From: CAWGYT01 sp963826795
GTDB taxonomy: Bacteria; Planctomycetota; Planctomycetia; Pirellulales; Pirellulaceae
Direction of reading: 5' to 3'
Assembly (NCBI GenBank): GCA_963826795.1
Contig: CAWGYT010000016.1
Span: 1-64,000, forward strand
DNA length: 64,000 nt
Numbering within the stretch: position 1 is the first letter of the stretch; each line of letters starts with the position of its first letter. The notes under the pieces were generated by a model. That model was not told the DNA's origin and did no database searches. It saw nothing but the letters and a program-made list of their open reading frames with translations. A program made the position numbers and the translations under genes. Shown here one piece after another: positions 28,988-39,963 of this stretch.

Positions 28988-31900
28988 TCAACGAACCGGC
29001 AGGAAGCGTCGCCAGCGGCCCCAGGCGCCGGCCTCTTGGACATCCGGAGCCTCCGAGTCGGCGGCCGGTGTCGGTCCGGGCTTTTCGACGATCCCGGGGG
29101 CGACGTCGGGAACGTTCTTGAGCAGATACTGGGGCCAGTACCGATTCAGCGAACAGAGACAATCGGAGACCAGACCGAAGCGGCGTTGGTAGTCGGCCTC
29201 CGACAATAGCAGAGCCAACGCCTTTTGTTCCCCGTTGTCCAGCACCAAGATATCGTAGATCTGCAGGCTATCAATCAACACGTCGCCCGCGCCACCGATC
29301 TCGAGCCCGATCTTGAAGGAATCCTGAACCGGCGGCAACTGGCTGACCCGAAACACGAACTCCTTCCATTGCGGCGTCAGTGCCCGTTCGGCCGAAGCGA
29401 CACCGATGGGCGACCAGGGGTAATACGGACGACCATCGACTTCCAGAACCAATCGCACCCGGGGCTGCGAGGCCGACTCGGGAACCTTCGCCCGGATCGA
29501 AACACTCAGACGTCCCGATTCAGGCGGTGGAAATTCTGGACTCCGCAGGCCGACCGAGCCGCTGGGCAGATGGATCCGCAGCGCCGATTTGCCTTCGTGC
29601 ACGTCCTTCGTCTCGCGGACGACGGTGCCGCGGGTGCCCCGCACGGACCATCCTTGGGGTTCTTCCGTCAGCGAATCCCAGGCCTCGAAGCCGGCGTTGT
29701 CCGGAAGGGGCAGCGAACGCGGGCTTCGCAATTGAGCGGCCCGCAAGCCGAGTTGCTGGATTTGATTTTCCAGCGCGGGTTTGACATCGGGCGGCAGGTT
29801 GGCTTCCGCATCGATCACGGAGATCCCCGGTCGATTGGCGCGGATCGCCGCGACTTCGTAGGGAGCCAACGTCAAGTCCCACACGATTCGGTCGCGTTGA
29901 TGCCGCACGGCCGGCTGGGGGCGACGCCCCAGGGATTCAAGGCGTACGCCGGCGGCCGTGGTCAATTCGACGCTCGCTCCGACCAACCAAGGCGAGTCGT
30001 TGACGGCGTAGACGTAACTGGCGTCCAGCGTGGAGAGGGATCGCAGCGTCAGCGGCTGCCATCGTTTGCGTTCGGTCTGGTGCGATTCAAAGACGCCCTG
30101 AGGTAGCTCGCGATAAACCTCCAGGAATTCTCGGATGGCCGCATCCTGACCGACAGGCAGGAGCCAACCGCCTTCGAAGAAGACCTGGGCGTCGTCTCGG
30201 GCCAAAGCATGGGCAAATCGCTGCCGGTTTTGAATGCCCGCGGGCGAGACCTGCGCCACAAGCGACATGAAGGTGTTGCTCTTGCCAAACGGACTCGCGT
30301 CGTCAAAGCTCGGCAGTCGCATTAACTGAGGGTCATGCAAAAAGAGGCTACCCGAGCTGCCGGGATGGCGGAAGAACCGATCGACTTCATCGGCCGCGTT
30401 GAATTCGGTCGTCGCCGTAAAGCCGTTCATCGCCTCGATCGCCAAATACAGCCGAGGTCGCAGCAAGACCACGTTGGATTCCTGTTGCAGGTATTCCGGC
30501 ATGAGCCCCAGCTCGCGCATCGCCAATTCGGTATCGCCCTGCGGCGGCAGCGCCGGCCGCCACGCCCGCTGGATCGGCCGCGAGCTGATCAGGCGGGCCC
30601 CGGCAAGGTAGAGCGCCGCACCCGGCTTGGCGTGGGTCACCTCGCGCGCCATCTGGGTGTAGAGCTGTCCGATCCGTTGGCCACGCCAATCCAACCAGAC
30701 TTGGCGTTGCTGCGCGTCCATCAGATCCGGGTTGGCAAGTTGGACGTTGCGTGCGAGTCGAAACCGCGACCAGGTCTCCGAATCCATTCCCCAATCGGCG
30801 TCGGGCAGCTGCGAATAGCCGTCGGCGTGCAAGGTCACGGCGAGACCGCCGAAGGACGGATGGTGGCCATATCGGCCCGTCAGCTCGCGAACCACCTCCA
30901 GCATCGCCGCCTGGACTCGATCATCCAGCGGGTTGTAATAGGCCGCTCGACCCCGCTGCAGCCCGTACCGTTCGACCCAGGTGGTTTGCACCGAATCCAT
31001 CAGTTGAATTCCAGTCACCGAAGGTCCATCGGCCAACATCGACTCCAGGGCCGGCAGCGGGGTCGCGAACTCGATGCCCGGAATGAGCCGCATGCCCTCT
31101 CGATCGCACAGGCGAAAGAGCAACTCAAGTACGTCCTTGCGAAGCGGATCCTGGCCGTTGGAAAAGAACACGCCGCGGTCGTGTTTGGGGGTCGGCTGCA
31201 AGATGCGACTCGGATAAAGCGAACTCCCCTCGCTGACGCAGGTCACCGCCAGGCCGCCGTAACCCACCTGTCGCGCATAACGAATCGTCCGGATCGCCCC
31301 ATCCCAGAAGGTCTGCCAATCCTCCAGACTCCGCCCTGTCTCGGCATCCAGCGACTCGGATGCCCCCGTGGCCTCGGGAAACAGCGGGCGCTCGAAGAAG
31401 GCGACCGCCATCCTGCCCGTTTCGCCGAGCGCCGGCGGGGGCGGGTCGAGGAGCTCACGCCGGACGACGCGAAACCCACCGAACACGGCGGGATACGTGT
31501 CATCCAAATTCGTGATTAGCAACAAAGGCGACTTGGTCTGTGGCCAGAAGACCAGGCGGTGCTGGCCAATCTCGATGGGACGTACGGCCAGGCCTCGAAC
31601 CGCCTCGTCCGTCACGCACACGCCGGAATCCAGGCCCACTGGAATCACCTTGCCGGCTGCGTTCGGTTCCACGATGCTGACCGCGAATGACTGCTGCAGA
31701 TCCCCCGGAAAGTCCAGTTCCAACTCGTGAGACGCCCCCAGCTTATCAATCAGAAGCGGATATGCCTGCCAGCCACCGACGGGCAGCTGAGTCCACGACC
31801 GCTCCCCGTGCACGATGCGTTCCGGCTTGGCATTGCCCAAAGGTCCGTCGGCACGAAAGCCGGGCAGCAGCGTCCATTGCGGAAGACGGGTCAAACGCTG

Positions 31901-32800
31901 CCACCAATTGGCCTCGGTCGGATCAACTTCCAGGACCAGCTGTCCCGGCTGCTCGGTCGGGTCATCTGACGGAGCCGCCGCCGAATCGGGTGACACCACG
32001 ACCAGTTGGATTCTTCGTTGGGCGACGATCTTCTCGGAGGTGAACGGAGGGGTGCGGCGCCGCATCAGGACGCTCACATCCAAATCATAGACACCCTCCT
32101 CCCGAGGCATGTCGATGGTCAGTGACTCCTTCGCGGGCCAACTCCCGCTGGCGTCGGTCCAAGATCGCAGCTCTTGTTGCCAGACGACCGAACGAGTCGC
32201 GACCGGACGCAGGTTCAGTTCGCAGCGCAAGGCCGTTTCAGCGGGCACACCCAGTTGATGCCCTTGCAGTGCGAATTGAAACCGCTCGCCCGGCGCGAAA
32301 ATCAAATGCTCCCGATCGATCAGGACCCGAATCGAATCGTCAGGTGTCCGACGCACCACCAACCGATTTCCTTGCTCGTCCAGCGACTCACTTTGGTAGC
32401 CGACCACCAAGGAGCTGAGCGGAAACGAGATGGCCCGCGCCTGGACTTCACCCCGGGGCAGCAATTCGACGCGCAAGCTGGCGTCCGCCGGAGCACGCAC
32501 GGAGATTTGCAGTCCATCGTAGGCACGGGGCTGTTTCTCGCGGATCACAATCTGCTGGCCCCGAATCTGAATCGAGCCGGGCTGGTCGGCGTCGACGCCC
32601 AGGATCTGCAGGTCTTGGAGCGTTCCGGCGCTGAGCAGAATGCGGCCTTGCCATTGCCGCTCTTGTCCGCCGCCCCAGGCGAAATGAAGACGCAGATCGA
32701 GTTCTTCCCCGCCGCGCGCGGCACCGCCTCCTGCCCAGCCCCCGGCGAGGGCTCAGCAGCAGCGGAATCATCCGCCATGCCGGGTTACGGGCAGGCGGAA
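28988..32800 (-). CDS. Large secreted glycoside-hydrolase-like protein, function unknown
   Basis: A protein of about 1,270 residues. The main frame starts at 32548, but the same frame reads upstream into ELDLRLHFAWGGGQERQWQG, so the gene begins near 32800, where one frameshift seems to separate a signal-like MIPLLL from the rest. Residues about 400-800 look like a TIM barrel of the family-10-like hydrolase type (FWDGAIRTIRYARQVGYGGLAV, REGMRLIPGIEFATPL, YGHHPSFGGLAVTLH). N-terminal beta-sandwiches and a C-terminal carbohydrate-binding-like domain (about 1000-1130) flank it. No catalytic pair can be assigned with confidence. Confidence 0.65.
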
Positions 32801-33111
32801 TCGACACACATAAGCGACGGATCACCCTGAGCGGACCTCCCTGTCCGACCTTGCGAGACCTGCGGCTCGTCATGAGCCCCTTTTCCGATCGACGTGTCGC
32901 TCGGCAGATCGCTCCAACCTTTCCCACACCATCGGTCACTCCAGACGCTGAGGGCGGGATTATAGACGTCAGTCGAGCGGCAACGCCAGATCGATCTGGA
33001 CTGAATTGAGTCGCCCTGAGTCGCCGAAGTCCCCCTCCCGCTCGCGATCGGCCGTTGGGATCGGGACGGCGAACCGACTCGCGGGACGTGCCTTCTGGCC
33101 GGCCGCCGGGA
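32801..33111. other. Intergenic region
   Basis: About 310 bases between two minus-strand genes. I see no repeat, RNA gene or credible frame; the promoter of the downstream large secreted gene is expected here. Confidence 0.35.
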
Positions 33112-34379
33112 TCACTCCGGTGGCTGGAGCAAGATCGGTTCCAGTGGCAAGAGGTCCCGCGGCTGGCTACCGGGCGGCAACGCGGCGGCTTGCGCGGCCA
33201 ATCGCCGGAAGCCCGCGACGACCTCGGGGCAACGATCCGCGACATCATTGACGTCCCACCGATCGTCTGGCTTGAGAAACAACTCGACGGGGAAGCGAAC
33301 TTCGTGGGTGGCCTCGTCGGCCGCCGACACGTCGGGGACGTCCGACAGACACGCTTGCCAAACGGGGGTGCGGAGCGCCCACTGACTGCCCGAGCGGCAC
33401 ACGGCCAGGTTCGCCCAGGAATTCGCCTCGGTCGACCAGTCTCCCTCGGCCAAACGCAGGAGACTCCGCCCGGTCGATTCGGCAGGGGTTGCCACGCCGA
33501 ACCAGTCCCGCAGCGTGGCGTGCACGTGGGGAGGTTGGATCAGGGTTTGAGACCGGATCCGAGCCAGGGACCGGTCGTTGTGGGCGACCAGTAGCGGCAC
33601 ATGAATTCGCTCGCTGTGCAGTTGAGTCGCGGATTCCCCCCAGTAGCCATGTTCGCCGAGCGAGAAGCCGCGCGCGCCACGAAAATCAGCAGCGTCGGAT
33701 CCGCGGCGGCCTGCCATTGTTCCCAGAGCGGTTCGAAGCAAAAATCCAACAAGGCGACCTGTCCGGCATAGGCCCACACCCAACGCTGGAGCTCATCGGG
33801 ATCGATCCCCGCCGGGACGCGCCCTTCGGGCGGATCGGGCGTGTCCGGCGGCGGCGGATCCTCTGCGTCGGGATATCGACCACGAAACTCCCAGGGGGCA
33901 TCCCACGGCGCGTGCATTCCCCGCGCGTGCACCCACAGCAGTCGAGGAGCCCGGTCCTGCCACGTCTCCAGGGCCGTCGCCACCAACCGCGTCAGCCCGG
34001 TTTGGTCCGGAGTCTCGGCCAACGTCCGAGTCGACGCCGTTTCCACCAGATCCACGTGCTCGAATGCCGACGCACTTGGCACATTGGCAACCTGCAACGA
34101 GTCGGTGACCAGCTGGGTTCCGTCCGTCCCGATTTCGCCCGCCAGCGGGATCCGGACCGAGTCCGCCGGGAAGCCCGCGTGCGTTCCTTTCCACAAGGAT
34201 TCGCAGAGTGCCAAGAGATCCACCGTGTCGACAAGCGTTTGCTCCAGCAGCATCCCGGCATCGGCCAGCTGATTGAAGATCGGCGTGTCTAGCCAGGTGT
34301 TCCCGTAGGGCCCCAGGTAGCCGGCCCCCAAACCGTCCACCACGAAAACGATGGCCCGTCGCCGATGTCTTTGCTCCAT
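33112..34379 (-). CDS. Sulfatase/alkaline-phosphatase-superfamily protein (frameshifted in this sequence)
   Basis: About 422 residues after repair. The N-terminal AIVFVVDGLGAGYLGPYGN matches the metal-binding start of sulfatases, and RGFSLGEHGYWGES matches the C-terminal metal site. The usual CxPSR/SxPSR formylglycine motif is not seen: after TVDLLALCESLWKGTHAG no PxR follows, so this is probably a non-sulfatase member or inactive. The frame breaks near 33672 in a GCGCGCG tract. No signal peptide is apparent. It starts 12 bases after the exchanger gene ends, so the two form an operon. Confidence 0.75.
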
Positions 34380-34390
34380 TGAAACGGCTT

Positions 34391-35395
34391 TCAATTCGGC
34401 GCGGGAATCAGATAGTACAAGGCAACGAAAGCCGCACCGGCCGAGAGCACAACCAGCCCGGCATTGGGCTCGATCAACCAGAAACGGCGTTGGGGGCGGT
34501 ACAGCAGGCCCAGCGTCAAAATTCCCGTGATCACAATCACCGCCGACCCGGTGACGGCATGGCTGATTTCGGCATCCTCCAGCAACGAGCCCGAGCGATA
34601 GACGAGATCGACGGGAAAGAGGATCGCCATGTTGAACGCATTGCTGCCAAGCACGTTCCCCACAGCTAAGTCAAAGGCCCCCATCCGAATCGCTGCCGCC
34701 GACGTGACGACTTCAGGTAGGGACGTCGTCAGCGCCACCAGCGTGCTGCCGATAAACGTACCGCCGAGATTCGTCACTTCGGCCAGTTTGTCGGCGGTCG
34801 GGGCGAGAAAGCTGGCGGCAACCACGATCACCGTCGTCGCAATCAGGTAACCGAGCAAGGCCTGCCGGAGCGTCATCCCGCCGTCGCGGCCCTGACGCTC
34901 CTCGAATCCATCGCGACCGTCCATCTGATCCAAATAGACCAGTCGCAGACTTGCCAGGTAGACGACGAAGGTCAGCAAGGTTCCCAGCCCCACGCCGTAC
35001 CAGTCCATCGGCAAATTCTTAAGCAGCAGAAACATCATCACGATTCCCGTCAAGATCATCGACGTGATCGCGGAAATCGCATGGCTGGCCGAGACCGGCG
35101 AAATGATCCGGTCCCGACGCCCGTGGCAAAGATCCAGCACGCCGAGAATGAGCAGATTGAACACCGAACTGCCCAGCACAGCGCCCACGGCCAAGTCCGG
35201 CGCATCGATCATCGCCGCCTTGCAATCCACGGCCAACTCGGGCAAACTCGTCGCCGAGGCCAGCAACAAGAGCCCGCCCAGCGTCCGCCCCAGTCCCGTT
35301 AGCTCCGCCATCGCGTCGGCGTACTTGGACAAGAACGTTCCGGCCACAATGATGACCGCCGACAGGAACATGAACGCCAGGATCAAAGAAGACAT
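34391..35395 (-). CDS. Sodium/calcium exchanger family membrane protein
   Basis: About 334 residues with ten hydrophobic segments arranged as two halves. Each half carries an alpha repeat: GLGRTLGGLLLLASATSLPE and NLGGTFIGSTLVALTTSLPE, with the Glu that binds the cation, plus GSSVFN/GSNAFN. This is the CaxA/YrbG type cation antiporter of the inner membrane. Start MSSLILAF (35395) is chosen over an upstream frame with no membrane character. Confidence 0.9.
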   Translation of the reverse strand: MSSLILAFMFLSAVIIVAGTFLSKYADAMAELTGLGRTLGGLLLLASATSLPELAVDCKAAMIDAPDLAVGAVLGSSVFNLLILGVLDLCHGRRDRIISPVSASHAISAITSMILTGIVMMFLLLKNLPMDWYGVGLGTLLTFVVYLASLRLVYLDQMDGRDGFEERQGRDGGMTLRQALLGYLIATTVIVVAASFLAPTADKLAEVTNLGGTFIGSTLVALTTSLPEVVTSAAAIRMGAFDLAVGNVLGSNAFNMAILFPVDLVYRSGSLLEDAEISHAVTGSAVIVITGILTLGLLYRPQRRFWLIEPNAGLVVLSAGAAFVALYYLIPAPN

Positions 35396-35515
35396 CAAGC
35401 CATTACCGCGGGACCAGAACAACGAAGGATGGTGAGTCGAGCAACAGATCAAAATCCCGATCGCGTGTCAACGCGTCCGACAACCGTCCCTCGTGCTGGG
35501 TCACGGCTCAAGATT

Positions 35516-35536
35516 GGGGTTGGGAAAAGGGGTCAG
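35516..35536. repeat. Dispersed repeat family 2, copy 3
   Basis: GGTTGGGAAAAGGGGTCAGG with one A fewer than the other two copies, in the gap before the oxidoreductase gene. Confidence 0.8.
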
Positions 35537-35695
35537 GTCCGGAATGGCAAGTGACGGGACGGGCATGGACGACTGAAGTTGGTTGCGAGCCACACGGCTT
35601 GTCGCGTACGATAACAATCCGCCTCGTCCGGCGGAAGCAACCTCGCGTCACGCTGATGATGCCCACCCGAATGCTGCCCATCCCGGAGTAAGAAC

Positions 35696-36970
35696 ATGAG
35701 CGACTCGAATTCCCACCTTTCGCGTCGAAGCTTTGTCGCGTCGGCGACGGCGGCCGCAGCGGCCGCGACCTGGACGGCCAAGAGTTACGGCCAGATCATC
35801 GGAGCCAACGAGCGAATCCGGATCGGGTTCATCGGCGCCGGCGGGATGGGCAGTAATCATCTGGGGGCAATCCGAAGCCTGGTCGAAACGAACAATCTGC
35901 AACCGGTGGCGGTTGCCGACTGCTGGACGACGCGTGCCGAAGAGGGCGCCAAGCAGGTCGGTGCGGAACAGTCGATGCAGGATTACCGTCGGCTGCTCGA
36001 CCTGAAAGAGATCGACTATGTCACGATCGCGACGCCCGAACATTGGCATTGCCAGATGATTCTGGATGCGATGGACGCGGGCAAAGCCGTCTACACCGAA
36101 AAGCCGATGACGCACACGATTCCCGAGGCGCTGCAGGTCGTCAAACGACAGCAGGAGACCGGTCGCCCGCTCCAGGTCGGTGTCCAGGCGATGTCCGACG
36201 ACAGCTATCGCACGGCCGGGCAGGCGATCCGCGAAGGCGTGCTGGGACAGGTGGTCCAGGCGCAGATCGAGTATGTGCGCCGTTATGGCGATCAGGGTCC
36301 GTGGCGCGTCCCGGGTTTGGACCCCAATCAATCCCAGCCCGCCGATCTCGATTGGACTCGTTGGCTGGGACATGCCCCGGCCCTCGATTGGAACCCCAAT
36401 CACTACTTCGAATGGCGCAACTACTCGGCCTACTCGGGCGGCATCGCGACCGACCTGTTCATCCACCGAATCACGCGGATCATGAAAGCCTGCGACCTGC
36501 TCTACCCTCGCCGCGTCGTGGGGATGGGTGGCATCTGGCAGTGGCCGGACGGTCGCGACCTGCCGGACAATTTCGAGATGATCTGCGAGTACCCGCGGGG
36601 CATGACCGTGTATGTCCTCGGCACGATGAGCAATCGAGTCGGGATCGACCACCTGATCCGAGGCTACCGGGGCACTTTGTATTTCACCTCAACCGGCTGG
36701 ATCGCCAAGGATAAGGACGGCAAGACCTTGGCCGAGCATCAAAAGACCGGCGGCGAAGATATCGTGCTGCATCACACGAACTTCCAGAACCACTTGCGCA
36801 ATGGCGAATTGCTGAACTGCCCCGCCGAACTGGGCTTGGCCGGCGTCGTCGCGGTGTGCATGGCCAATGAATCGTGGCGGACCGGTCAGGTCATGGCCTG
36901 GGACGAAGCCACACAACAGGCCGTCGCCGCTCACACGCTTCCGCAACTTGGCCACGAGCCGGAGGCGTAA
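35696..36970 (+). CDS. Tat-exported GFO/IDH/MocA oxidoreductase
   Basis: A 424-residue protein with twin-arginine signal HLSRRSFVASATAAAAA, a Rossmann motif GFIGAGGMGSNH and the family EKPMTH active-site Lys motif (AVYTEKPM). The C-terminal beta-sheet domain ends with EATQQAVAAHTLP. This secreted subfamily is abundant in planctomycetes and probably oxidises or hydrolyses sugars outside the cytoplasm with a bound nicotinamide cofactor. The substrate is unknown. Confidence 0.92.
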   Translation: MSDSNSHLSRRSFVASATAAAAAATWTAKSYGQIIGANERIRIGFIGAGGMGSNHLGAIRSLVETNNLQPVAVADCWTTRAEEGAKQVGAEQSMQDYRRLLDLKEIDYVTIATPEHWHCQMILDAMDAGKAVYTEKPMTHTIPEALQVVKRQQETGRPLQVGVQAMSDDSYRTAGQAIREGVLGQVVQAQIEYVRRYGDQGPWRVPGLDPNQSQPADLDWTRWLGHAPALDWNPNHYFEWRNYSAYSGGIATDLFIHRITRIMKACDLLYPRRVVGMGGIWQWPDGRDLPDNFEMICEYPRGMTVYVLGTMSNRVGIDHLIRGYRGTLYFTSTGWIAKDKDGKTLAEHQKTGGEDIVLHHTNFQNHLRNGELLNCPAELGLAGVVAVCMANESWRTGQVMAWDEATQQAVAAHTLPQLGHEPEA

Positions 36971-37010
36971 GGCGTCAAGATCGGGGCGGCGCGTTGATGG
37001 AGCACCGACC

Positions 37011-37925
37011 GCGGTGCCCCCTCATCCGGCCTTCGGCCACCTTCTCCCGCGTTGGGGAGAAGGGACAGGAGTCTGTCACCTCTCCCGTCCCGGGAGAGGT
37101 CGCTGCGCAGCAGCGGGTGAGGGCTCGCGACGGGGGAGAGTCGGCGGTAGTGCTTGCGCCCCCTCATCCGGCCTTCGGCCACCTTCTCCCGCGTTGGGGA
37201 GAAGGGACAGGAGTCTGTCACCTCGCCCGTCCCGGGAGAGGTCGCTGCGCAGCAGCGGGTGAGGGCTCGCGACGGGGGAGAGTCGGCAGTAGTGCTTGCG
37301 CCCCTCATCCGGCCTTCGGCCACCTTCTCCCGCGTTGGGGAGAAGGGACAGGAGTCTGTCACCTCGCCCGTCCCGGGAGAGGTCGCTGCGCAGCAGCGGG
37401 TGAGGGCTCGCGACGGGGGAGAGTCGGCAGTAGTGCTGCGCCCCCTCATCCGGCCTTCGGCCATCTTCTCCCGCGTTGGGGAGAAGGGACAGGAGTCTGT
37501 CACCTTTCCCGTCCCGGGAGAGGTCGCTGCGCAGCAGCGGGTGAGGGCTCGCGACGGGTGAGAGTCGGCGGTAGTGCTTGCGCCCCCTCATCCGGCCTTC
37601 GGCCACCTTCTCCCGCGTTGGGGAGAAGGGACAGGAGTCTGTCACCTCTCCCGTCCCGGGAGAGGTCGCTGCGCAGCAGCGGGTGAGGGCTCGCGACGGG
37701 TGAGAGTCGGCGGTAGTGCTTGCGCCCCCTCATCCGGCCTTCGGCCACCTTCTCCCGCGTTGGGGAGAAGGGACAGGAGTCTGTCACCTCTCCCGTCCCG
37801 GGAGAGGTCGCTGCGCAGCAGCGGGTGAGGGCTCGCGACGGGGGAGAGTCGGCGGTAGTGCTGCGCCCCTCATCCGGCCTTCGGCCACCTTCTCCCGCGT
37901 TGGGGAGAAGGGACAGGAGTCGGCG
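37011..37925. repeat. REP-like hairpin tandem array 2 (7 units, about 141 bp period)
   Basis: CTCATCCGGCCTTCGGCC recurs at 37021, 37163, 37304, 37445, 37587, 37729 and 37869, a period of 140-142 bases. Each unit has the hairpin CCGGCCTTCGGCC with CTTCTCCC/GGGGAGAAG arms, then CTCTCCCGTCCCGGGAGAG, then GCTGCGCAGCAGC and GGGTGAGGG. It is the reverse orientation of array 1 with a different small hairpin. It fills the space between two convergent genes, the oxidoreductase and the cyclophilin. Confidence 0.93.
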
Positions 37926-37987
37926 AGTGCGGACGGCATCCCTCCTCCAGCGCGCGATAATCCGCGCCCGCGCATTCGCTCGACGCG

Positions 37988-38506
37988 TCACGCCTCTTCG
38001 ATCGTGATCTTGCGAACCTGCACGGGGGTGATCGGGCGGTCGCCAGCAGCCGTCGGTGTGGCCTCGATCTGCTGCACGACGTCCATGCCCTCGATGACTT
38101 TCGCAAAGACCGGATGCTTGGACGGCCCCGAGCTGAACCAGTCGAGGTAGGCATTGTGCACGGTATTAATGAAGAACTGCGAGCCACCGCTGTTGGGCTG
38201 GCCGGTATTGGCCATCGACAACGTCCCCGGCTCGTTGGAGATCTTTGCATCGGCCGGATGTTCGTCCTGGATCGTGCCGTGCGGCGGACCGCCGGTGCCG
38301 GCTCGCGGACTTTTCGGGTCCCGACTGTGCGGGCAGCCGAACTGGATCATGAATCCGTTGATGACGCGGTGAAAATGCAGCTCGTCGTAAAATCCTGACT
38401 TGGCCAAGTCGATGAAATTCTGGGCGGTTACGGGCATTTTATCCAGGAAAACTTCCACCTTGAAGCTTCCGAGACTCGTATCGAAGGTCGCAATCGGATT
38501 GGCCAT
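37988..38506 (-). CDS. Cyclophilin-type peptidyl-prolyl cis-trans isomerase
   Basis: A 172-residue single-domain cyclophilin, without signal peptide, that speeds proline isomerisation in the cytoplasm. The core motifs FHRVINGFMIQFGCP and LSMANTGQPNSGGSQFFIN contain the catalytic Arg, Phe, Met and Gln. Start MANPIATFD at 38506 is preferred to a longer frame because it matches family N-termini. Confidence 0.93.
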   Translation of the reverse strand: MANPIATFDTSLGSFKVEVFLDKMPVTAQNFIDLAKSGFYDELHFHRVINGFMIQFGCPHSRDPKSPRAGTGGPPHGTIQDEHPADAKISNEPGTLSMANTGQPNSGGSQFFINTVHNAYLDWFSSGPSKHPVFAKVIEGMDVVQQIEATPTAAGDRPITPVQVRKITIEEA

Positions 38507-38738
38507 GCAAAAACACCTTTTGAGGGATCGGAAAACGAATCGTGTGGCCCGCAATGTAACAAATCCGAACGCTCGAAGTCACCGGTGAGCCGCTCACGGA
38601 CGAGTCCGGCGTCAGGTTGAGTCGGGCTCGTCCGACCGGGTTGCTGACGGGCGGGGTGAACGGTACCTTGACCGCGACGCGTCGGCAAGGGTCGACACGA
38701 GCCGGGGGATGCGATCCAAGGCGTGAAAGGTCAGCACG

Positions 38739-39572
38739 ATGCGGGAGCTTTTCGGACAAATTCAAGCAGCGGTTGGGGCCATTCGGGCTCATTGGGATCA
38801 GACCCCGCGGGCGGGCATCATTTTGGGAACGGGACTGGGCGGCTTGGTGGCTCAAATCTCGGACCCGGTCGTTTTGGAATACGAGCAAATCCCGCACTTC
38901 CCTCGCTCGACGGCACTCAGTCACGCAGGCCGGCTGGTTTGTGGCCAATTGAATGGCCTGCCCGTGGTCGCGATGGAGGGTCGGTTCCATCTGTATGAAG
39001 GGTATTCGCTGAAGCAAATCACCTTGCCCGTCCGCGTCATGCACGCCTTGGGGGCCAGTTTGCTGCTGGTTTCCAACGCGAGCGGTGGGATGAACCCTTA
39101 CTATCGGTGCGGCGACCTGATGGTGATCGACGATCACATCAATCTGATGGGCGACAACCCGCTGATTGGCATCAACGATGATCGGCTCGGCCCCCGTTTT
39201 CCCGACATGTGCCAGCCCTATGACCAAGGACTGATTGAGGACGCGATCCGAATCGCGCGGCGTCAGGACATGACGCTGCACCGGGGCGTCTTCGTGGCCG
39301 TGGCAGGGCCGAACCTGGAAACCCGCGCCGAATACCGCTTTCTGCGGATGATCGGAGCCGACGCGGTGGGGATGTCGACCGTCCCCGAAGTGATCGTGGC
39401 CGTGCACTGCGGAATGCGCGTGCTGGGTTTGTCGATCATCACCGATCTGTGCTTCCCCGACTCGCTTCAGCCGGCGAACGTCTCCGAGATCATCGCGACC
39501 GCCAACGCGGCGGAACCCAAGTTGCGGGCCTTGGTCCTGGGGTTGATGGACTGCGAGGCTCAGCGTCCGTGA
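38739..39572 (+). CDS. Purine nucleoside phosphorylase, class II
   Basis: A 277-residue trimeric-type phosphorylase that splits purine nucleosides with phosphate. Motifs are GIILGTGLGG, the phosphate-binding GRFHLYEGYS, VSNASGGMNP, GPNLETRAEYRFLR and DAVGMSTVPE. Inosine/guanosine would be the usual substrates. The ATG at 38739 begins a normal N-terminus. Confidence 0.93.
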   Translation: MRELFGQIQAAVGAIRAHWDQTPRAGIILGTGLGGLVAQISDPVVLEYEQIPHFPRSTALSHAGRLVCGQLNGLPVVAMEGRFHLYEGYSLKQITLPVRVMHALGASLLLVSNASGGMNPYYRCGDLMVIDDHINLMGDNPLIGINDDRLGPRFPDMCQPYDQGLIEDAIRIARRQDMTLHRGVFVAVAGPNLETRAEYRFLRMIGADAVGMSTVPEVIVAVHCGMRVLGLSIITDLCFPDSLQPANVSEIIATANAAEPKLRALVLGLMDCEAQRP

Positions 39573-39963
39573 GCCACCTCGCGCTGAACGGTGCGTGGCG
39601 TGAGATGGGTGTGGGAAGCCGAATCGGCGTCGGCAAGCCACTCGCCTGATCCGAACGATCGCCAGAATTTTCTAGCGTTGGCGGCGTTTTCTTAGTACAT
39701 TGGCGGCCGCGGTAACTCGGAGGCGACTGCCGCTCGGCGACACCCTTTCGCGGCTTGGCCGGCTTCCGGGCTCGGCCCGTTCTTCGCCCGTCCAGATTAT
39801 CCCGAGTGCCCCGCAAAATTTGGCTCCGGCGACCGTCCGCTGTCTGGCAGCGGCACGGCGTGGACTTGGCTTGTGCGCCTCGGCTGGCGCGCGGTTCGAT
39901 CGACCCGGCGGCCAGGCGTCACTCAATTCACTATTCGCGGCGATTCGTATCGAGGAATGGCAG
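39573..39963. other. Intergenic region upstream of the LTD/CotH gene
   Basis: A 390-base gap. The frame that continues upstream of 39964 reads Arg/Ala-rich sequence without a start site or signal, so I leave it unannotated. It probably holds the promoter of the next gene. Confidence 0.35.

Noticed and set aside
37011..37925. CRISPR array
   Set aside because: Repeats are about 141 bases with no unique spacers, and no cas genes are nearby; the units are hairpin elements.
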